From: Lachnospiraceae bacterium
GTDB taxonomy: Bacteria > Bacillota > Clostridia > Lachnospirales > Lachnospiraceae
NCBI GenBank assembly: GCA_900168235.1
Contig: FUZG01000010.1
Location: forward strand, 1 to 64,000
DNA length: 64,000 bases
Reading direction: 5' to 3'
The position numbers and the translations under genes are program-made. Shown piece by piece: positions 8,691-17,024 of the stretch. Below the pieces are notes generated by a model that saw only the letters and a program-made list of their open reading frames with translations, was not told the origin of the DNA and made no database searches. Numbering within the stretch: position 1 is the first letter of the stretch; every line of letters begins with the position of its first letter.

Positions 8691-8715
8691 ACTTAGTGCC
8701 AACTTGGCACTAAGT
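8691..8715. repeat. 25-bp near-perfect palindrome
   Basis: ACTTAGTGCCAA and TTGGCACTAAGT are perfect reverse complements around a single C. The palindrome starts at the break of the ftsZ fragment and includes the last base of the GyrI-like gene's stop codon region. It could end transcription, bind a dimeric protein, or mark a recombination junction. There is no T run, so it is not a standard terminator. Confidence 0.6.
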
Positions 8716-9350
8716 CAAATCCCTTTCCTGATCGGATGCCGGATCACGGTCTTCAGTTTCTCCGGTTCAACCCTCCGCGCATCGGAGAGATAAATCTCAT
8801 GGTGGTGCCTTTTGTCTGTGATATCCAGAACATAACCCTGTTCTTCCATAAATAAGTGCATCGCATCTACCGTAGCAGGCTCATCATCATACGATCCGAT
8901 ATGAATACACTGTACGCAGAGCGCTTCATCGTAGGTGAAAAACTCGACCTTTGAAAAATCCAGCTTTTTCTTCACTGCTGCCTCTTCTATCGCCCAATCA
9001 AAATCTGCTTTCGTAACAAAGTCCGGCAATCGAATGACAGAGATCCAGTTGAGATCGGCTTTACGGGAATAGTCTATCCCGTCAACGCCGGTCATCCACC
9101 AGAATCCCTCCAGCGGAGGCACCACAAAATCAAAGTAACCGTCAATCTTCCTATCACCTTTTTTGCTCATCTTGATCGTATACGCAATCCCATACAAAAG
9201 CTCTATGGCGTGCTTATACTCGCCGCCCTCATCATTAGGATCACCGCTGCCTCTGACCGCTATGTAATTCATTTTGGGAACAGTGACGATAGACGGCTTA
9301 CCTTTCGGCATGTAGAACTCTTTGTATTCTTTCTTAAAATCAAATGCCAT
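8715..9350 (-). CDS. GyrI-like small-molecule-binding protein
   Basis: A 211-residue cytoplasmic protein of the GyrI-like (SOUL/effector-binding) fold. It starts FDFKKEYKEFYMPKGKPS and contains VPKMNYIAVRGSGDPN, the usual opening beta strand of the family, then FVVPPLEGFWW and QCIHIGSYDDEPATV. No DNA-binding domain is attached. Proteins of this kind are thought to bind small or cationic compounds. It lies 5 bp downstream of the isochorismatase-like gene and is probably cotranscribed with it and the WYL regulator. The ligand is unknown. Confidence 0.8.
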   Translation of the reverse strand: MAFDFKKEYKEFYMPKGKPSIVTVPKMNYIAVRGSGDPNDEGGEYKHAIELLYGIAYTIKMSKKGDRKIDGYFDFVVPPLEGFWWMTGVDGIDYSRKADLNWISVIRLPDFVTKADFDWAIEEAAVKKKLDFSKVEFFTYDEALCVQCIHIGSYDDEPATVDAMHLFMEEQGYVLDITDKRHHHEIYLSDARRVEPEKLKTVIRHPIRKGI

Positions 9351-9355
9351 ACCCT

Positions 9356-9850
9356 TTACCTCTCCATATAGTCATTAAGTTCTTTGACCTCACAGCCCTT
9401 GCTCGCATAGTAGTCATACATTTTATCCATCTTCTTCAGATCATAACTTGTTATACAATCTGATATCACGTGCACCGTGTATCCTGCCTTTGTCATATTG
9501 AAGCATGTTGATTTCACGCAGGCAGTGGCATCAGCCCCCGTAATAAAGAACTCATCTATTCCGTTATTTTTAATGAACCCAGAAAATTCCTCGCTTGTCA
9601 GCGCATTTGCTTTTGTCTTTACGAAGATATTATCTGATACCACGGTCAGCTCAGGAACCAGCTCAGCACCTTTTGTATCAGGCTTAAAGTTTCTCGTCCC
9701 TGCCGACAGATTGTTATGCTTGATGTAGACGACCTGCATATTTCCTTTCACAGCCCAGTCAATAGCCTGATTGATACGGTCGATGATCTTTTTGTAATTC
9801 TTCGTAATATCATTTTGAATGTCGATTACGACCAGTGCTTTGTTTCCCAT
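9356..9850 (-). CDS. Isochorismatase-like cysteine hydrolase
   Basis: A 164-residue enzyme of the isochorismatase/nicotinamidase superfamily. The catalytic aspartate is in ALVVIDIQND near residue 10, the lysine in VKTKANALTS near residue 78, and the cysteine in GADATACVKST near residue 110, so the Asp-Lys-Cys triad is present. Such enzymes hydrolyse amides or related bonds; nicotinamide is one possible substrate but not shown. The ATG is preceded by GGGAGGAAAAG. Its 5' end overlaps the 3' end of the regulator gene by about 40 bp, which suggests coupled expression. Confidence 0.85.
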   Translation of the reverse strand: MGNKALVVIDIQNDITKNYKKIIDRINQAIDWAVKGNMQVVYIKHNNLSAGTRNFKPDTKGAELVPELTVVSDNIFVKTKANALTSEEFSGFIKNNGIDEFFITGADATACVKSTCFNMTKAGYTVHVISDCITSYDLKKMDKMYDYYASKGCEVKELNDYMER

Positions 9851-10769
9851 GTTTCTTTTCCTCCCTATCGTACTTAATTGTCATGTCACGGGCAATCTGA
9901 TACAGTTTGTTTCTTACGGATTCCGGCTCGATCACAGTCACCTTATCCCTGCAAGAAAGCATCCATGATATCAGGCCTTCATCATCCGCATACTCGTGTT
10001 CAAAAAGAAGCGTTCCATCAGGCTGTTCTTCAAAGGAACCCACGCCGTACTCTTCAACAAGCTGCCATTTCATGGAAGGATCAAAAACTGCCTTGACCAT
10101 TCCTCTTGCCGGAAAGACCTTTTCATTTGACAGCTCCGGCAAAGGAATCTCGGATCTTCTGTCAAATGCCTCTCCATGTACGATACCGTCCATCCGATTC
10201 AGCTTGAACAGCCTAAAATCCTTTCTCAGCAGGCAGAATCCATACACATACCAACCGGCCCATTTAAAGATCAGATAATATGGCTCAATCTCTCGTTTTG
10301 TTTCACCGCTTGGAGAATAGTAATCAAAACTGATCCTCCTTCTCAGTTCAATGGCATCCTGAATAAGACCTATTTTCGGCGGAAGCGTATCCCTGTACCA
10401 AGAAGACAGATCGATCAATATGGAATCCCTGCCATTTACAAATTCAGAAGAACCAGCCTGTATTTTCTCCATCAGCTGCCCGTAGTATCTGCTACCACTT
10501 ACACTATCCAAACTCCTGAGTCCGGCAAGGATCATCTGCATATCCCGGGATGTCAGCAGTGTCCTGTCCATCCGGTATCCATTCATGATGCTGATGCCTC
10601 CTCCCAATCCCTGAGATGTCTGTATAGGTATTCCTGCTTTACAAAGAGCTTCAATATCCCTGTTGATCGTCCTCCTGGACACTTCAAAATGGTCAGCTAA
10701 CTCCGGAGCTGTCGTCATCTCCTTTTGCAGAAGTATTGATAATATTCCGATCAGTCTGTCTATCTTCAT
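9810..10769 (-). CDS. YafY-type transcriptional regulator with HTH and WYL domains
   Basis: A 319-residue DNA-binding regulator. Residues 1-60 form a winged helix (TAPELADHFEVSRRTINRDI), and the middle and C-terminal part form a WYL ligand-binding domain (ISFDYYSPSG, IEPYYLIFKWAGWYVYGF). WYL regulators sense nucleic-acid or small-molecule ligands. The start is put at the ATG of KIDRLIGIL because AAGGGTG lies upstream of it; an upstream ATG would add 13 unlikely residues. It overlaps the following hydrolase gene and probably controls that gene and the GyrI-like gene. Confidence 0.88.
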   Translation of the reverse strand: MKIDRLIGILSILLQKEMTTAPELADHFEVSRRTINRDIEALCKAGIPIQTSQGLGGGISIMNGYRMDRTLLTSRDMQMILAGLRSLDSVSGSRYYGQLMEKIQAGSSEFVNGRDSILIDLSSWYRDTLPPKIGLIQDAIELRRRISFDYYSPSGETKREIEPYYLIFKWAGWYVYGFCLLRKDFRLFKLNRMDGIVHGEAFDRRSEIPLPELSNEKVFPARGMVKAVFDPSMKWQLVEEYGVGSFEEQPDGTLLFEHEYADDEGLISWMLSCRDKVTVIEPESVRNKLYQIARDMTIKYDREEKKHGKQSTGRNRHSK

Positions 10770-10804
10770 TTTGATCACCCTTGTTACGTATATTAGCAAG
10801 CCAA

Positions 10805-10973
10805 ACATGACAGCAGCATGTCATGTTCTTTATTAAAAAATTCCGCTTGCGGAATTTTCTGCGCCGAGCGCGGTTGCGAAGCAACCATTTCCTCTCGCGC
10901 GAGTGCGCATCCCAAGCGGAGCGTAATTGGCGTAAGCCAATTATATTTCCCGTACCCCGGTTTCCCAGGGTAC
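10805..10973. repeat. Cluster of short hairpins between two regulator genes
   Basis: About 170 bp of locally GC-rich DNA contains at least six short inverted repeats: 10805-10826, 10837-10858, 10861-10871, 10872-10886 (GGTTGCGAAGCAACC), 10894-10903, 10924-10943 and 10952-10973. One of them has the GCGAAGC core, which forms an unusually stable mini-hairpin. The block covers most of the gap between the WYL and AraC genes and encodes no recognisable protein. Confidence 0.6.
10837..10858 (-). terminator. Rho-independent terminator after the AraC-type gene
   Basis: A 10-bp perfect stem (AAAATTCCGC) with a two-base centre is followed on the minus strand by a run of six T. It lies 130 bp past the stop codon of the AraC/GyrI gene. 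Confidence 0.65.
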
Positions 10974-10985
10974 AGGAGTTGAATC

Positions 10986-11879
10986 TTATGCCTTCTTTTT
11001 TACAGGAATCCATATCGCGCTGTGATAATCCTTGTCTGTCTTTTCCCCATTGATGCAGTCATACCACTCAACATTGGCGTTCCCGCAGAGCTCATAGTCA
11101 GGGTTCCCCGGCAGCCACTCCTTAAATATGCGGGTATTAAGGCTTTGCAAAGAGTCGGGAATCGGACCGATACAGTCGAACACCGCCCACTCACAACTCG
11201 GAAACTCATAGACCGCCATGCCTTCCGGCACATCTCCGCCAGCGTACTTTCCCGCAACCAGATATCGGAACTTATCTCCGCCGATATCATCAACACATAC
11301 TCCATACTCTCCGATACAATGATCTATGATTGCTTTCTCATATGGATTAACCGGCTTATTCCCTGCATAAACATTTGCGGCATACTTCTCGCAAATCTCA
11401 TCCCAGAACTTCGGAATCTCCTGATAAGCCGTTTCGTAATCAAATTCCTTCTGAAATCCGATCACCTTGAACTGAAACATCGTTGTTATCTTGTATTCCA
11501 TTTGGAAACCTCCTTGAACCTGAACTTTTAGCGTCAAAGGAAGAAAAGTCTTTACATCAGCTCCCTCACGTGCCTGCGTAGGTGTTACACCGTGAAAACG
11601 GGAAAAAGCTTTGGTAAAACTCTCAGGCGTTTCGTAGCAATAACGTAATGCGATATCGATTACTTTATCCTCTGTCTCTTTCAGATCAAGTGCCGCTTTA
11701 TACAGCCTGCGGTTGCGGATGTACTCTCCGATTCCATAGCCTGTCATAAGCGAAAACCCTTTCTGAAGAAAGAATGGAGAAAGATACACCTGCTCAGCCA
11801 CATCCTGCGCACTGATGTGGTCGGTAAGATGCTTCTCCATATAATCGATTGCTGTCCGGATACCGGTAATCCACTCCAT
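10986..11879 (-). CDS. AraC-family regulator with GyrI-like effector domain
   Basis: A 297-residue regulator. The first 105 residues hold two helix-turn-helix motifs of the AraC type (ISAQDVAEQVYLSPFFLQKG and DIALRYCYETPESFTKAFSR). Residues from about 125 to the end form a GyrI-like ligand-binding domain (YKITTMFQFKVIGFQKEF, then AVYEFPSCEWAVFDC and the ending HSAIWIPVKKK). This Rob/BmrR-like layout is common in regulators of drug or stress responses. GGAGGAGCAGGCG precedes the ATG. It is transcribed alone, with a terminator downstream. Its targets are unknown. Confidence 0.92.
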   Translation of the reverse strand: MEWITGIRTAIDYMEKHLTDHISAQDVAEQVYLSPFFLQKGFSLMTGYGIGEYIRNRRLYKAALDLKETEDKVIDIALRYCYETPESFTKAFSRFHGVTPTQAREGADVKTFLPLTLKVQVQGGFQMEYKITTMFQFKVIGFQKEFDYETAYQEIPKFWDEICEKYAANVYAGNKPVNPYEKAIIDHCIGEYGVCVDDIGGDKFRYLVAGKYAGGDVPEGMAVYEFPSCEWAVFDCIGPIPDSLQSLNTRIFKEWLPGNPDYELCGNANVEWYDCINGEKTDKDYHSAIWIPVKKKA

Positions 11880-11970
11880 CGCCTGCTCCTCCTTTCCTGA
11901 TGTGGTCAGTATATTCTTTCAGCAGGTAAACGTCCTGTCATTTTCTGTTCTGATCTGTCCTGTTAAAATA

Positions 11971-11976
11971 ATTATA
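11971..11976 (-). promoter_or_regulatory. Possible -10 box for the AraC-type gene
   Basis: A TATAAT hexamer on the minus strand lies about 90 bp upstream of the AraC-type start codon. No clear -35 box is seen at the right distance, so the call is tentative. Confidence 0.35.
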
Positions 11977-12064
11977 GAATAACACGATGAGATGCTATAT
12001 TTTAATGTATTTCTGCAAATTATAATTCATGCAGACTTTTATCTAATAAATTTAAAAACAAGTA

Positions 12065-12099
12065 AAAGAGCGAAGTCATTTATCCTGATTCCGCTCTTT
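12065..12099 (-). terminator. Terminator of the five-gene operon
   Basis: AAAGAGCG and CGCTCTTT pair, and pairing extends inward to 12 bp with two mismatches. On the minus strand the stem is followed by a T-rich stretch (TTTTACTTGTTTTT). It lies about 60 bp past the stop codon of the MFS gene, the last gene of the operon. Confidence 0.7.
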
Positions 12100-12157
12100 C
12101 CAAAAACACTATTATGATTTTTGATTTTTCCATTGCTTATTCAGGAAGACCTTTTTC

Positions 12158-14371
12158 TTACTGTACTTTCTTTCGTCTGCTTTTCTTCATCAGCAGAATC
12201 GCGCAAACGATCAGATAAATACCGCTGCCGTACATCCAAACCGCATTTTTTTCACAAAGCTCCAGTATAAACGGAGCCGCAGACATAACTGCACTTCCAA
12301 GAACAGAATACAGCACAAGACTCTCTGTATCATCCAAACCTTCTATGATACTGATATTTCCCATATATATATCCATAGAAACCGGTGTTCCTATTCCGTC
12401 CACAAGCCCTGCAAGAATAGAAGACAATATTATTATTGCGGTCATAAAAAAAGGTACATTCAAAATCATCATCGAAACAGCACCTGTCACCAGTACCAGC
12501 ATCTGAATCGCAATATCGCTTTTGAACTTATTCTGCAAAATTTTGTAGATATGTTCTCCAAGATACAGTCCGGCTACTCCGTTCAGTAGATTTGCATAGG
12601 TCAGTACAACTCCCGGAAGCCGAAGGGATTGTATTCTTCCCGGTATCAGACATACGATCACCATTAAAAGGAAATACTGCGGAATGATGATCAGAAATAT
12701 CGTTTTTAACAGTTTCATCGAAGAGATCGTTTTTTTCAGCCGTATTATAAAATTATCAGCCAACGTATTTTCTTTTTCATTTGAAGATTTTGAAAGCAGT
12801 TTCCATGGCATGAAAAAGAATTCAAATATCAAATACAGCAAATATCCTATCGCAGTTGCAATAAAGGTTGTCTGATAACCAAATACTCCTGCTATCACGC
12901 CGCCAAAACCCATACCGCATAGAAGTCCACCGATCACACCATTGTTATTGGCTGTCAGATTAGCGCTCCGTTCTTTCTCACAGGAATAGCCATCTGAAAT
13001 GACAATATTTCTGACCTGTTTGACACCTGCCGTTCCAACGCCTGCAAAGAATCTCATTATGATCATAATTAATGTCGATGTGGTAAAAAAACATCCGAAA
13101 TTAGCAATGATCATAACCATTGATGAAGTCACAGCCAGCTTTTTTCCCTTAAGCCGCTTCCCGATATAAGGCATAAAAAACATTCCAAGAAGATCCGCAA
13201 TAGAGCAGATTGAAATAGACAGTGCTGCCGCTGTGATCGGAGACATACCCAGAGCACCCTGATTCCATTCCTTGATCTGAAGCGCGGAGAAGGAGAGGCA
13301 CATATAGTCAAAAGTGACTGAAAGGAAGTTTCCGTACCGGATCGCGTTCGCTATCTGCTTATATTGCTCATCAGAAGGCAGTCCAAATAATCTGCTTCTT
13401 CTAAAAGTGATCATTTCTGAGAGTACCATCGACTCCTTCATGACAATAATAGCGAGAACGATCGTGGCAATGAAAGTCAGCGCCATATCCAGCACATTTC
13501 TATGGATATAGCCATCCGAGATGCTGTAGGCAAGCGTTCTCTTTTCATTATCTCCATATAAAGGCAGTATGTATTCATTTTGTCCGTTTTCCGCATCGAG
13601 GTCCTTTATATACAGAGAAGCTATCGAATCATTTTCCTGGCGCTTTTCTTCCAGGTACTCATCCAGATCATATATTTCCTCTATCACAACTCCTTTTTTC
13701 AGGATATCATTGATCGTTGAGTTTACATATGCCGCCGTACCTTCAGCACTTTTTTGTGCCGCCTTTACAAACTCCGGACGATAATTCACTGTCAAAAAAA
13801 TTCCCTGTATTATCACCCCTAAGATCATCAATAAAATTATACGGTTATCTGACGCCCCTCTTTTATAACCTACAAAACAGAAAATGGTCATGATCAGAAA
13901 TACGATCATGCTTCCGATAATGGATTTTTTGAGTGAATCCTTTAATTCCTCTTTTATCTGGATATATGAATAAAAAGTCTTTAGATATCCCTCTAATCCA
14001 TCCTCGCTGTTTCGTATTTCCTGTATGACTTCCCCATAATCAGACCGCTCTAACTGAAAATAGGTCTCTTCCGTTGTAGATGCGATGGCTTCATCATCTT
14101 TATTTGCAAGGATTATGATACTGCCTTCATTAAGAAGTAAAGCAGCTCTCTTTAAAACATCCGAAATCCCATAGTAATTTGAAAGTGTCTTACCATATTC
14201 CAGCGAGGTCGTTATCTCTTCAATAACTTCATCATTACAAGATGTGATAAACTGCTCCTCATTTTTTTTGAAATAATCGAGAATCGTAAGATAACTTAAA
14301 ACACATAGCCCCGCAGCTGCAAACAGTGAAACGAACTGTAAAACATAATATTTCCGAAAAAACCCTCTCAT
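12158..14371 (-). CDS. MFS-type permease with N-terminal sensor-like membrane domain
   Basis: A 737-residue membrane protein. Residues 1-30 form a first membrane helix, followed by an outside loop of about 120 residues, two helices (155-196), a second outside loop (about 200-290) and a further helix. From about residue 345 on come around twelve helices with MFS-like signatures, such as DLLGMFFMPYIGKRLKGKKL. This is longer than a normal 400-residue MFS transporter; the extra part looks like an extracytoplasmic sensing unit. It is the last gene of the operon with the PP2C phosphatase and the binding lipoprotein, which suggests sensing linked to transport. Substrate unknown. Confidence 0.75.
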   Translation of the reverse strand: MRGFFRKYYVLQFVSLFAAAGLCVLSYLTILDYFKKNEEQFITSCNDEVIEEITTSLEYGKTLSNYYGISDVLKRAALLLNEGSIIILANKDDEAIASTTEETYFQLERSDYGEVIQEIRNSEDGLEGYLKTFYSYIQIKEELKDSLKKSIIGSMIVFLIMTIFCFVGYKRGASDNRIILLMILGVIIQGIFLTVNYRPEFVKAAQKSAEGTAAYVNSTINDILKKGVVIEEIYDLDEYLEEKRQENDSIASLYIKDLDAENGQNEYILPLYGDNEKRTLAYSISDGYIHRNVLDMALTFIATIVLAIIVMKESMVLSEMITFRRSRLFGLPSDEQYKQIANAIRYGNFLSVTFDYMCLSFSALQIKEWNQGALGMSPITAAALSISICSIADLLGMFFMPYIGKRLKGKKLAVTSSMVMIIANFGCFFTTSTLIMIIMRFFAGVGTAGVKQVRNIVISDGYSCEKERSANLTANNNGVIGGLLCGMGFGGVIAGVFGYQTTFIATAIGYLLYLIFEFFFMPWKLLSKSSNEKENTLADNFIIRLKKTISSMKLLKTIFLIIIPQYFLLMVIVCLIPGRIQSLRLPGVVLTYANLLNGVAGLYLGEHIYKILQNKFKSDIAIQMLVLVTGAVSMMILNVPFFMTAIIILSSILAGLVDGIGTPVSMDIYMGNISIIEGLDDTESLVLYSVLGSAVMSAAPFILELCEKNAVWMYGSGIYLIVCAILLMKKSRRKKVQ

Positions 14372-14398
14372 CTTAACTCCCCTTTTCCGGCTGTCCGT

Positions 14399-15568
14399 TT
14401 ATCGGTAAATATGATCCACGCTGCGTAAAAGTCTGATCCTGGTATTAAATCCTGTTTTTTTTGCAGTTGCCATATTCATAACAATATGCGGTGAACTTTG
14501 ATACAGACACGGCTGGTCTCCTGCTTTCTTTCCATGAAGGACATTGCTCAGCACCATAGCAGCATAATTTCCATAGCCTTCATAATCAAAACAGGACAAG
14601 CACATAAGTGCACCGCCTTTACTGATAGAATCACCATCGCCTACAAGAGACGGGATCCCTCTATCAGACATTAATTGTGAAATACTATGTACATTATCAT
14701 CATCCATTGTCCCATAGCAAAAAAGGAACGCATCAAAATCCTGCATATTAGTATTTTCAAGATCTAAAAGGAATTTTTCGTCAAAATCATCTTTATAACT
14801 ATCCTCTTCACGATAGATCATTTCATGAAGATTTACGTCCAGTTTCTTCGCGGCATCCCTGTACTCTGTATTCCCTGCTATCACATCAAATTCATCAATA
14901 CATGCCATGCCGATATTCTTAAACTCAAACATGCTCTGATATCCTTCAAACTGACGCTTATAGGGATTTTTTTCTACAAGCGCCCAGATGTCATCATCTC
15001 CTGTATCCTCAGCAGAATCAATGATTCCCGCTGCAACCGGATCAGTCGCGAGACATACTAAAAAAGGAATTGGCAGATCCAGTTCCTTAAGAAATAGTCC
15101 CGGATCTGTTCCGGTCGCTACGATAACATCCAGTTCACCGTTTTCAACCTTTTTTTTGAGTTTTTCTGCTATCTCATCATTTCCTTCAACATCTATCATA
15201 TAAGGTTCATCATCAAAGATGACCGCATTCCCCTCCTGATTCCTTACTATCCGCTCATAGTAATCAAAAAAATCTTCGGAAGAGCCGGAAAGATCTGTCT
15301 GCTCCCCAAGATATCCCATTTCCTTAAGGCCTTCTGCCAGTCCTTTCAGACAAAGGTATGAGCTCTCGATAGGCGGTCCAAGATCCATGAAGCCGATACG
15401 GTATGGTTCTCCGGAAGGCTTTTTGCAAGGGGTTATATCAAAATCATGTTCCTGTCGTATGAGTTTCACTTCAATTAAATCCTTTTGGGCACATCCGGAC
15501 ATTATTAATCCTGAAAACAGCATCAGGCATCCCAAAAGAACCCGTGATACTTTATAGTATATTTGCAC
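14399..15568 (-). CDS. ABC-type substrate-binding-like lipoprotein
   Basis: A 389-residue exported protein. The N terminus has a hydrophobic signal ending in the lipobox-like LIMSGC at about residue 26, so it should be lipid-anchored outside the membrane. The rest has the two-lobed periplasmic-binding pattern of the family found beside uncharacterised ABC transporters: YRIGFMDLGPPIESSY, LDVIVATGTDPG, FLVCLATDPVAAGII and FDAFLFCYGTMDDD. No ABC ATPase or permease is nearby; the next gene is an MFS-like protein instead. A GTG start with AAAGG upstream is chosen; an earlier ATG would lie within the preceding gene. Confidence 0.75.
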   Translation of the reverse strand: MQIYYKVSRVLLGCLMLFSGLIMSGCAQKDLIEVKLIRQEHDFDITPCKKPSGEPYRIGFMDLGPPIESSYLCLKGLAEGLKEMGYLGEQTDLSGSSEDFFDYYERIVRNQEGNAVIFDDEPYMIDVEGNDEIAEKLKKKVENGELDVIVATGTDPGLFLKELDLPIPFLVCLATDPVAAGIIDSAEDTGDDDIWALVEKNPYKRQFEGYQSMFEFKNIGMACIDEFDVIAGNTEYRDAAKKLDVNLHEMIYREEDSYKDDFDEKFLLDLENTNMQDFDAFLFCYGTMDDDNVHSISQLMSDRGIPSLVGDGDSISKGGALMCLSCFDYEGYGNYAAMVLSNVLHGKKAGDQPCLYQSSPHIVMNMATAKKTGFNTRIRLLRSVDHIYR

Positions 15569-17024
15569 TGAACCGCGCCTTTGAATATCTCGCAATGCTC
15601 TCATACCAACCCTCACTCTTATTCTCTGAACTTATGAGATCATTATAAAATTCAAACATTCCCATTTCATGGGCGCTTCTGATATCCGTTTTTAAGAAGC
15701 TTAAAAAACGCTCTTCCTCCGGCATTTTTGCCAAAACCTCAAAGGGTCCGGCGTTAACCGCACCTTCTACGGTGTCATACAGCATCACAATGGGACCGCT
15801 GATATATCCGGAGAAGTCATAATTTTCTGCTGAATCTGCAAGATCATAATATCCGCAGGATCTTAACGCCTCGAGTGTCAGTTTGTGCCAGTCAGGAAGA
15901 TAACAGGACTGAAAAACACCGCCATAAAAACTGAATCCACGCAAAAATCCTGTAAGAAACCACGAAAGATATACATCCGGAATTATCTCCCTTTGCAATA
16001 GCTTCTCCTTAAGAATTTCGGACTTTACAGAAATCTCGACTGTTTCTCCATCATTTTTCCGTCCCCTTAAGTAACCATCCTCCTCAAGACTTAGGATAAA
16101 ATACCGCTTTTCTTCGTCACATCCTCTGAATAAAAGACTTGCAAGAGGACGCCCTTCAAGATCATAAAGATCATTTAGCCTTTTCACGTATGAAACATTA
16201 AAAAGAAGCTCATAAAGAATACTGTTTTTTCTATCCATATCCTTTATGATAAGCTTTGCAAACAGTTCTTCCGCTTCCAGATATATGAGGCTTTTCCCAC
16301 CGGTCAGCTGCGGAATCCTGTCCATTATTCCTTTCCCGATAAAAAACGCCTGGTCAGGAAATCGATCAAGTGAAAGAATATCCTCCCGAAGATAAAGCTC
16401 ATTAAAAAGCCTCTTAACCTCTTTCTTCACCAGATACCTGCTTATTTTAGGAAGCGCTCTATCCCTTGCTCTGGTTACCAATCCACGATCAAAGCCTTTT
16501 GTCAGCGTTGCAATGGCGCCAGTCGGTTTTTTGGGAAAAATCGGAATATGAAGCGCTTCGCAGGTTTCTGTATACGTAATAATTCCCCGTGCATAGGTGG
16601 AACTGATCAATGGTACACATCCGTATGTCAGGATCGGTATAACAGGAACATCCTTTGACACTCCGAGAAGCAGCCGTGCAAAAAACAGATCTCCCTGAAA
16701 TGACTGGGAAGAATAAAAGCCTCCGAGGTGATCTGCGGTATGAAGCGCTCTTAATGACAACGCTTTTCCGATTTCTTCAGCTTCTTTCAGTCCGAGCCGT
16801 TCTCTGACATATTCTGCTGCAATATCTGTAAAATCCTCTATACACTGTACAGGTTTATACAAATTATTTTTTTTTAACTTTTGACTCTCATCCTTTATCC
16901 ATTCATCAACGGTCAGTTTTGAATCAAGCATGCGGTCAATAGTGTTATTCCGGCTCCTTACCTGAAGGATAAGCCTTGGCACCAGCTCTTCCTGAGCCAC
17001 GGAGATATCACAGTTATTTGTCAT
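15552..17024 (-). CDS. Uncharacterised 490-residue protein of the PP2C operon
   Basis: I do not recognise this protein. It is soluble in appearance, without signal peptide or membrane helix. A conspicuous segment reads LHTADHLGGFYSSQSFQGDL near residues 115-135, with a histidine/aspartate motif that might bind metal. Another, FFIGKGIMDRIPQLTGGKS, resembles a binding loop. AAAGGAG lies before the ATG. It overlaps the PP2C gene by 11 bp and the lipoprotein gene by about 17 bp, so it is certainly part of this operon and likely works in the same pathway. An enzyme role is a guess. Confidence 0.7.
   Translation of the reverse strand: MTNNCDISVAQEELVPRLILQVRSRNNTIDRMLDSKLTVDEWIKDESQKLKKNNLYKPVQCIEDFTDIAAEYVRERLGLKEAEEIGKALSLRALHTADHLGGFYSSQSFQGDLFFARLLLGVSKDVPVIPILTYGCVPLISSTYARGIITYTETCEALHIPIFPKKPTGAIATLTKGFDRGLVTRARDRALPKISRYLVKKEVKRLFNELYLREDILSLDRFPDQAFFIGKGIMDRIPQLTGGKSLIYLEAEELFAKLIIKDMDRKNSILYELLFNVSYVKRLNDLYDLEGRPLASLLFRGCDEEKRYFILSLEEDGYLRGRKNDGETVEISVKSEILKEKLLQREIIPDVYLSWFLTGFLRGFSFYGGVFQSCYLPDWHKLTLEALRSCGYYDLADSAENYDFSGYISGPIVMLYDTVEGAVNAGPFEVLAKMPEEERFLSFLKTDIRSAHEMGMFEFYNDLISSENKSEGWYESIARYSKARFSANIL

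Noticed and set aside
10176-10700. Plus-strand open frame of 174 codons
   Set aside because: Fully antisense to the WYL-domain regulator, which has clear domain signatures and a ribosome binding site.
11022-11531. Plus-strand open frame of 169 codons
   Set aside because: Antisense to the AraC/GyrI regulator; composition and lack of start signals mark it as a shadow.
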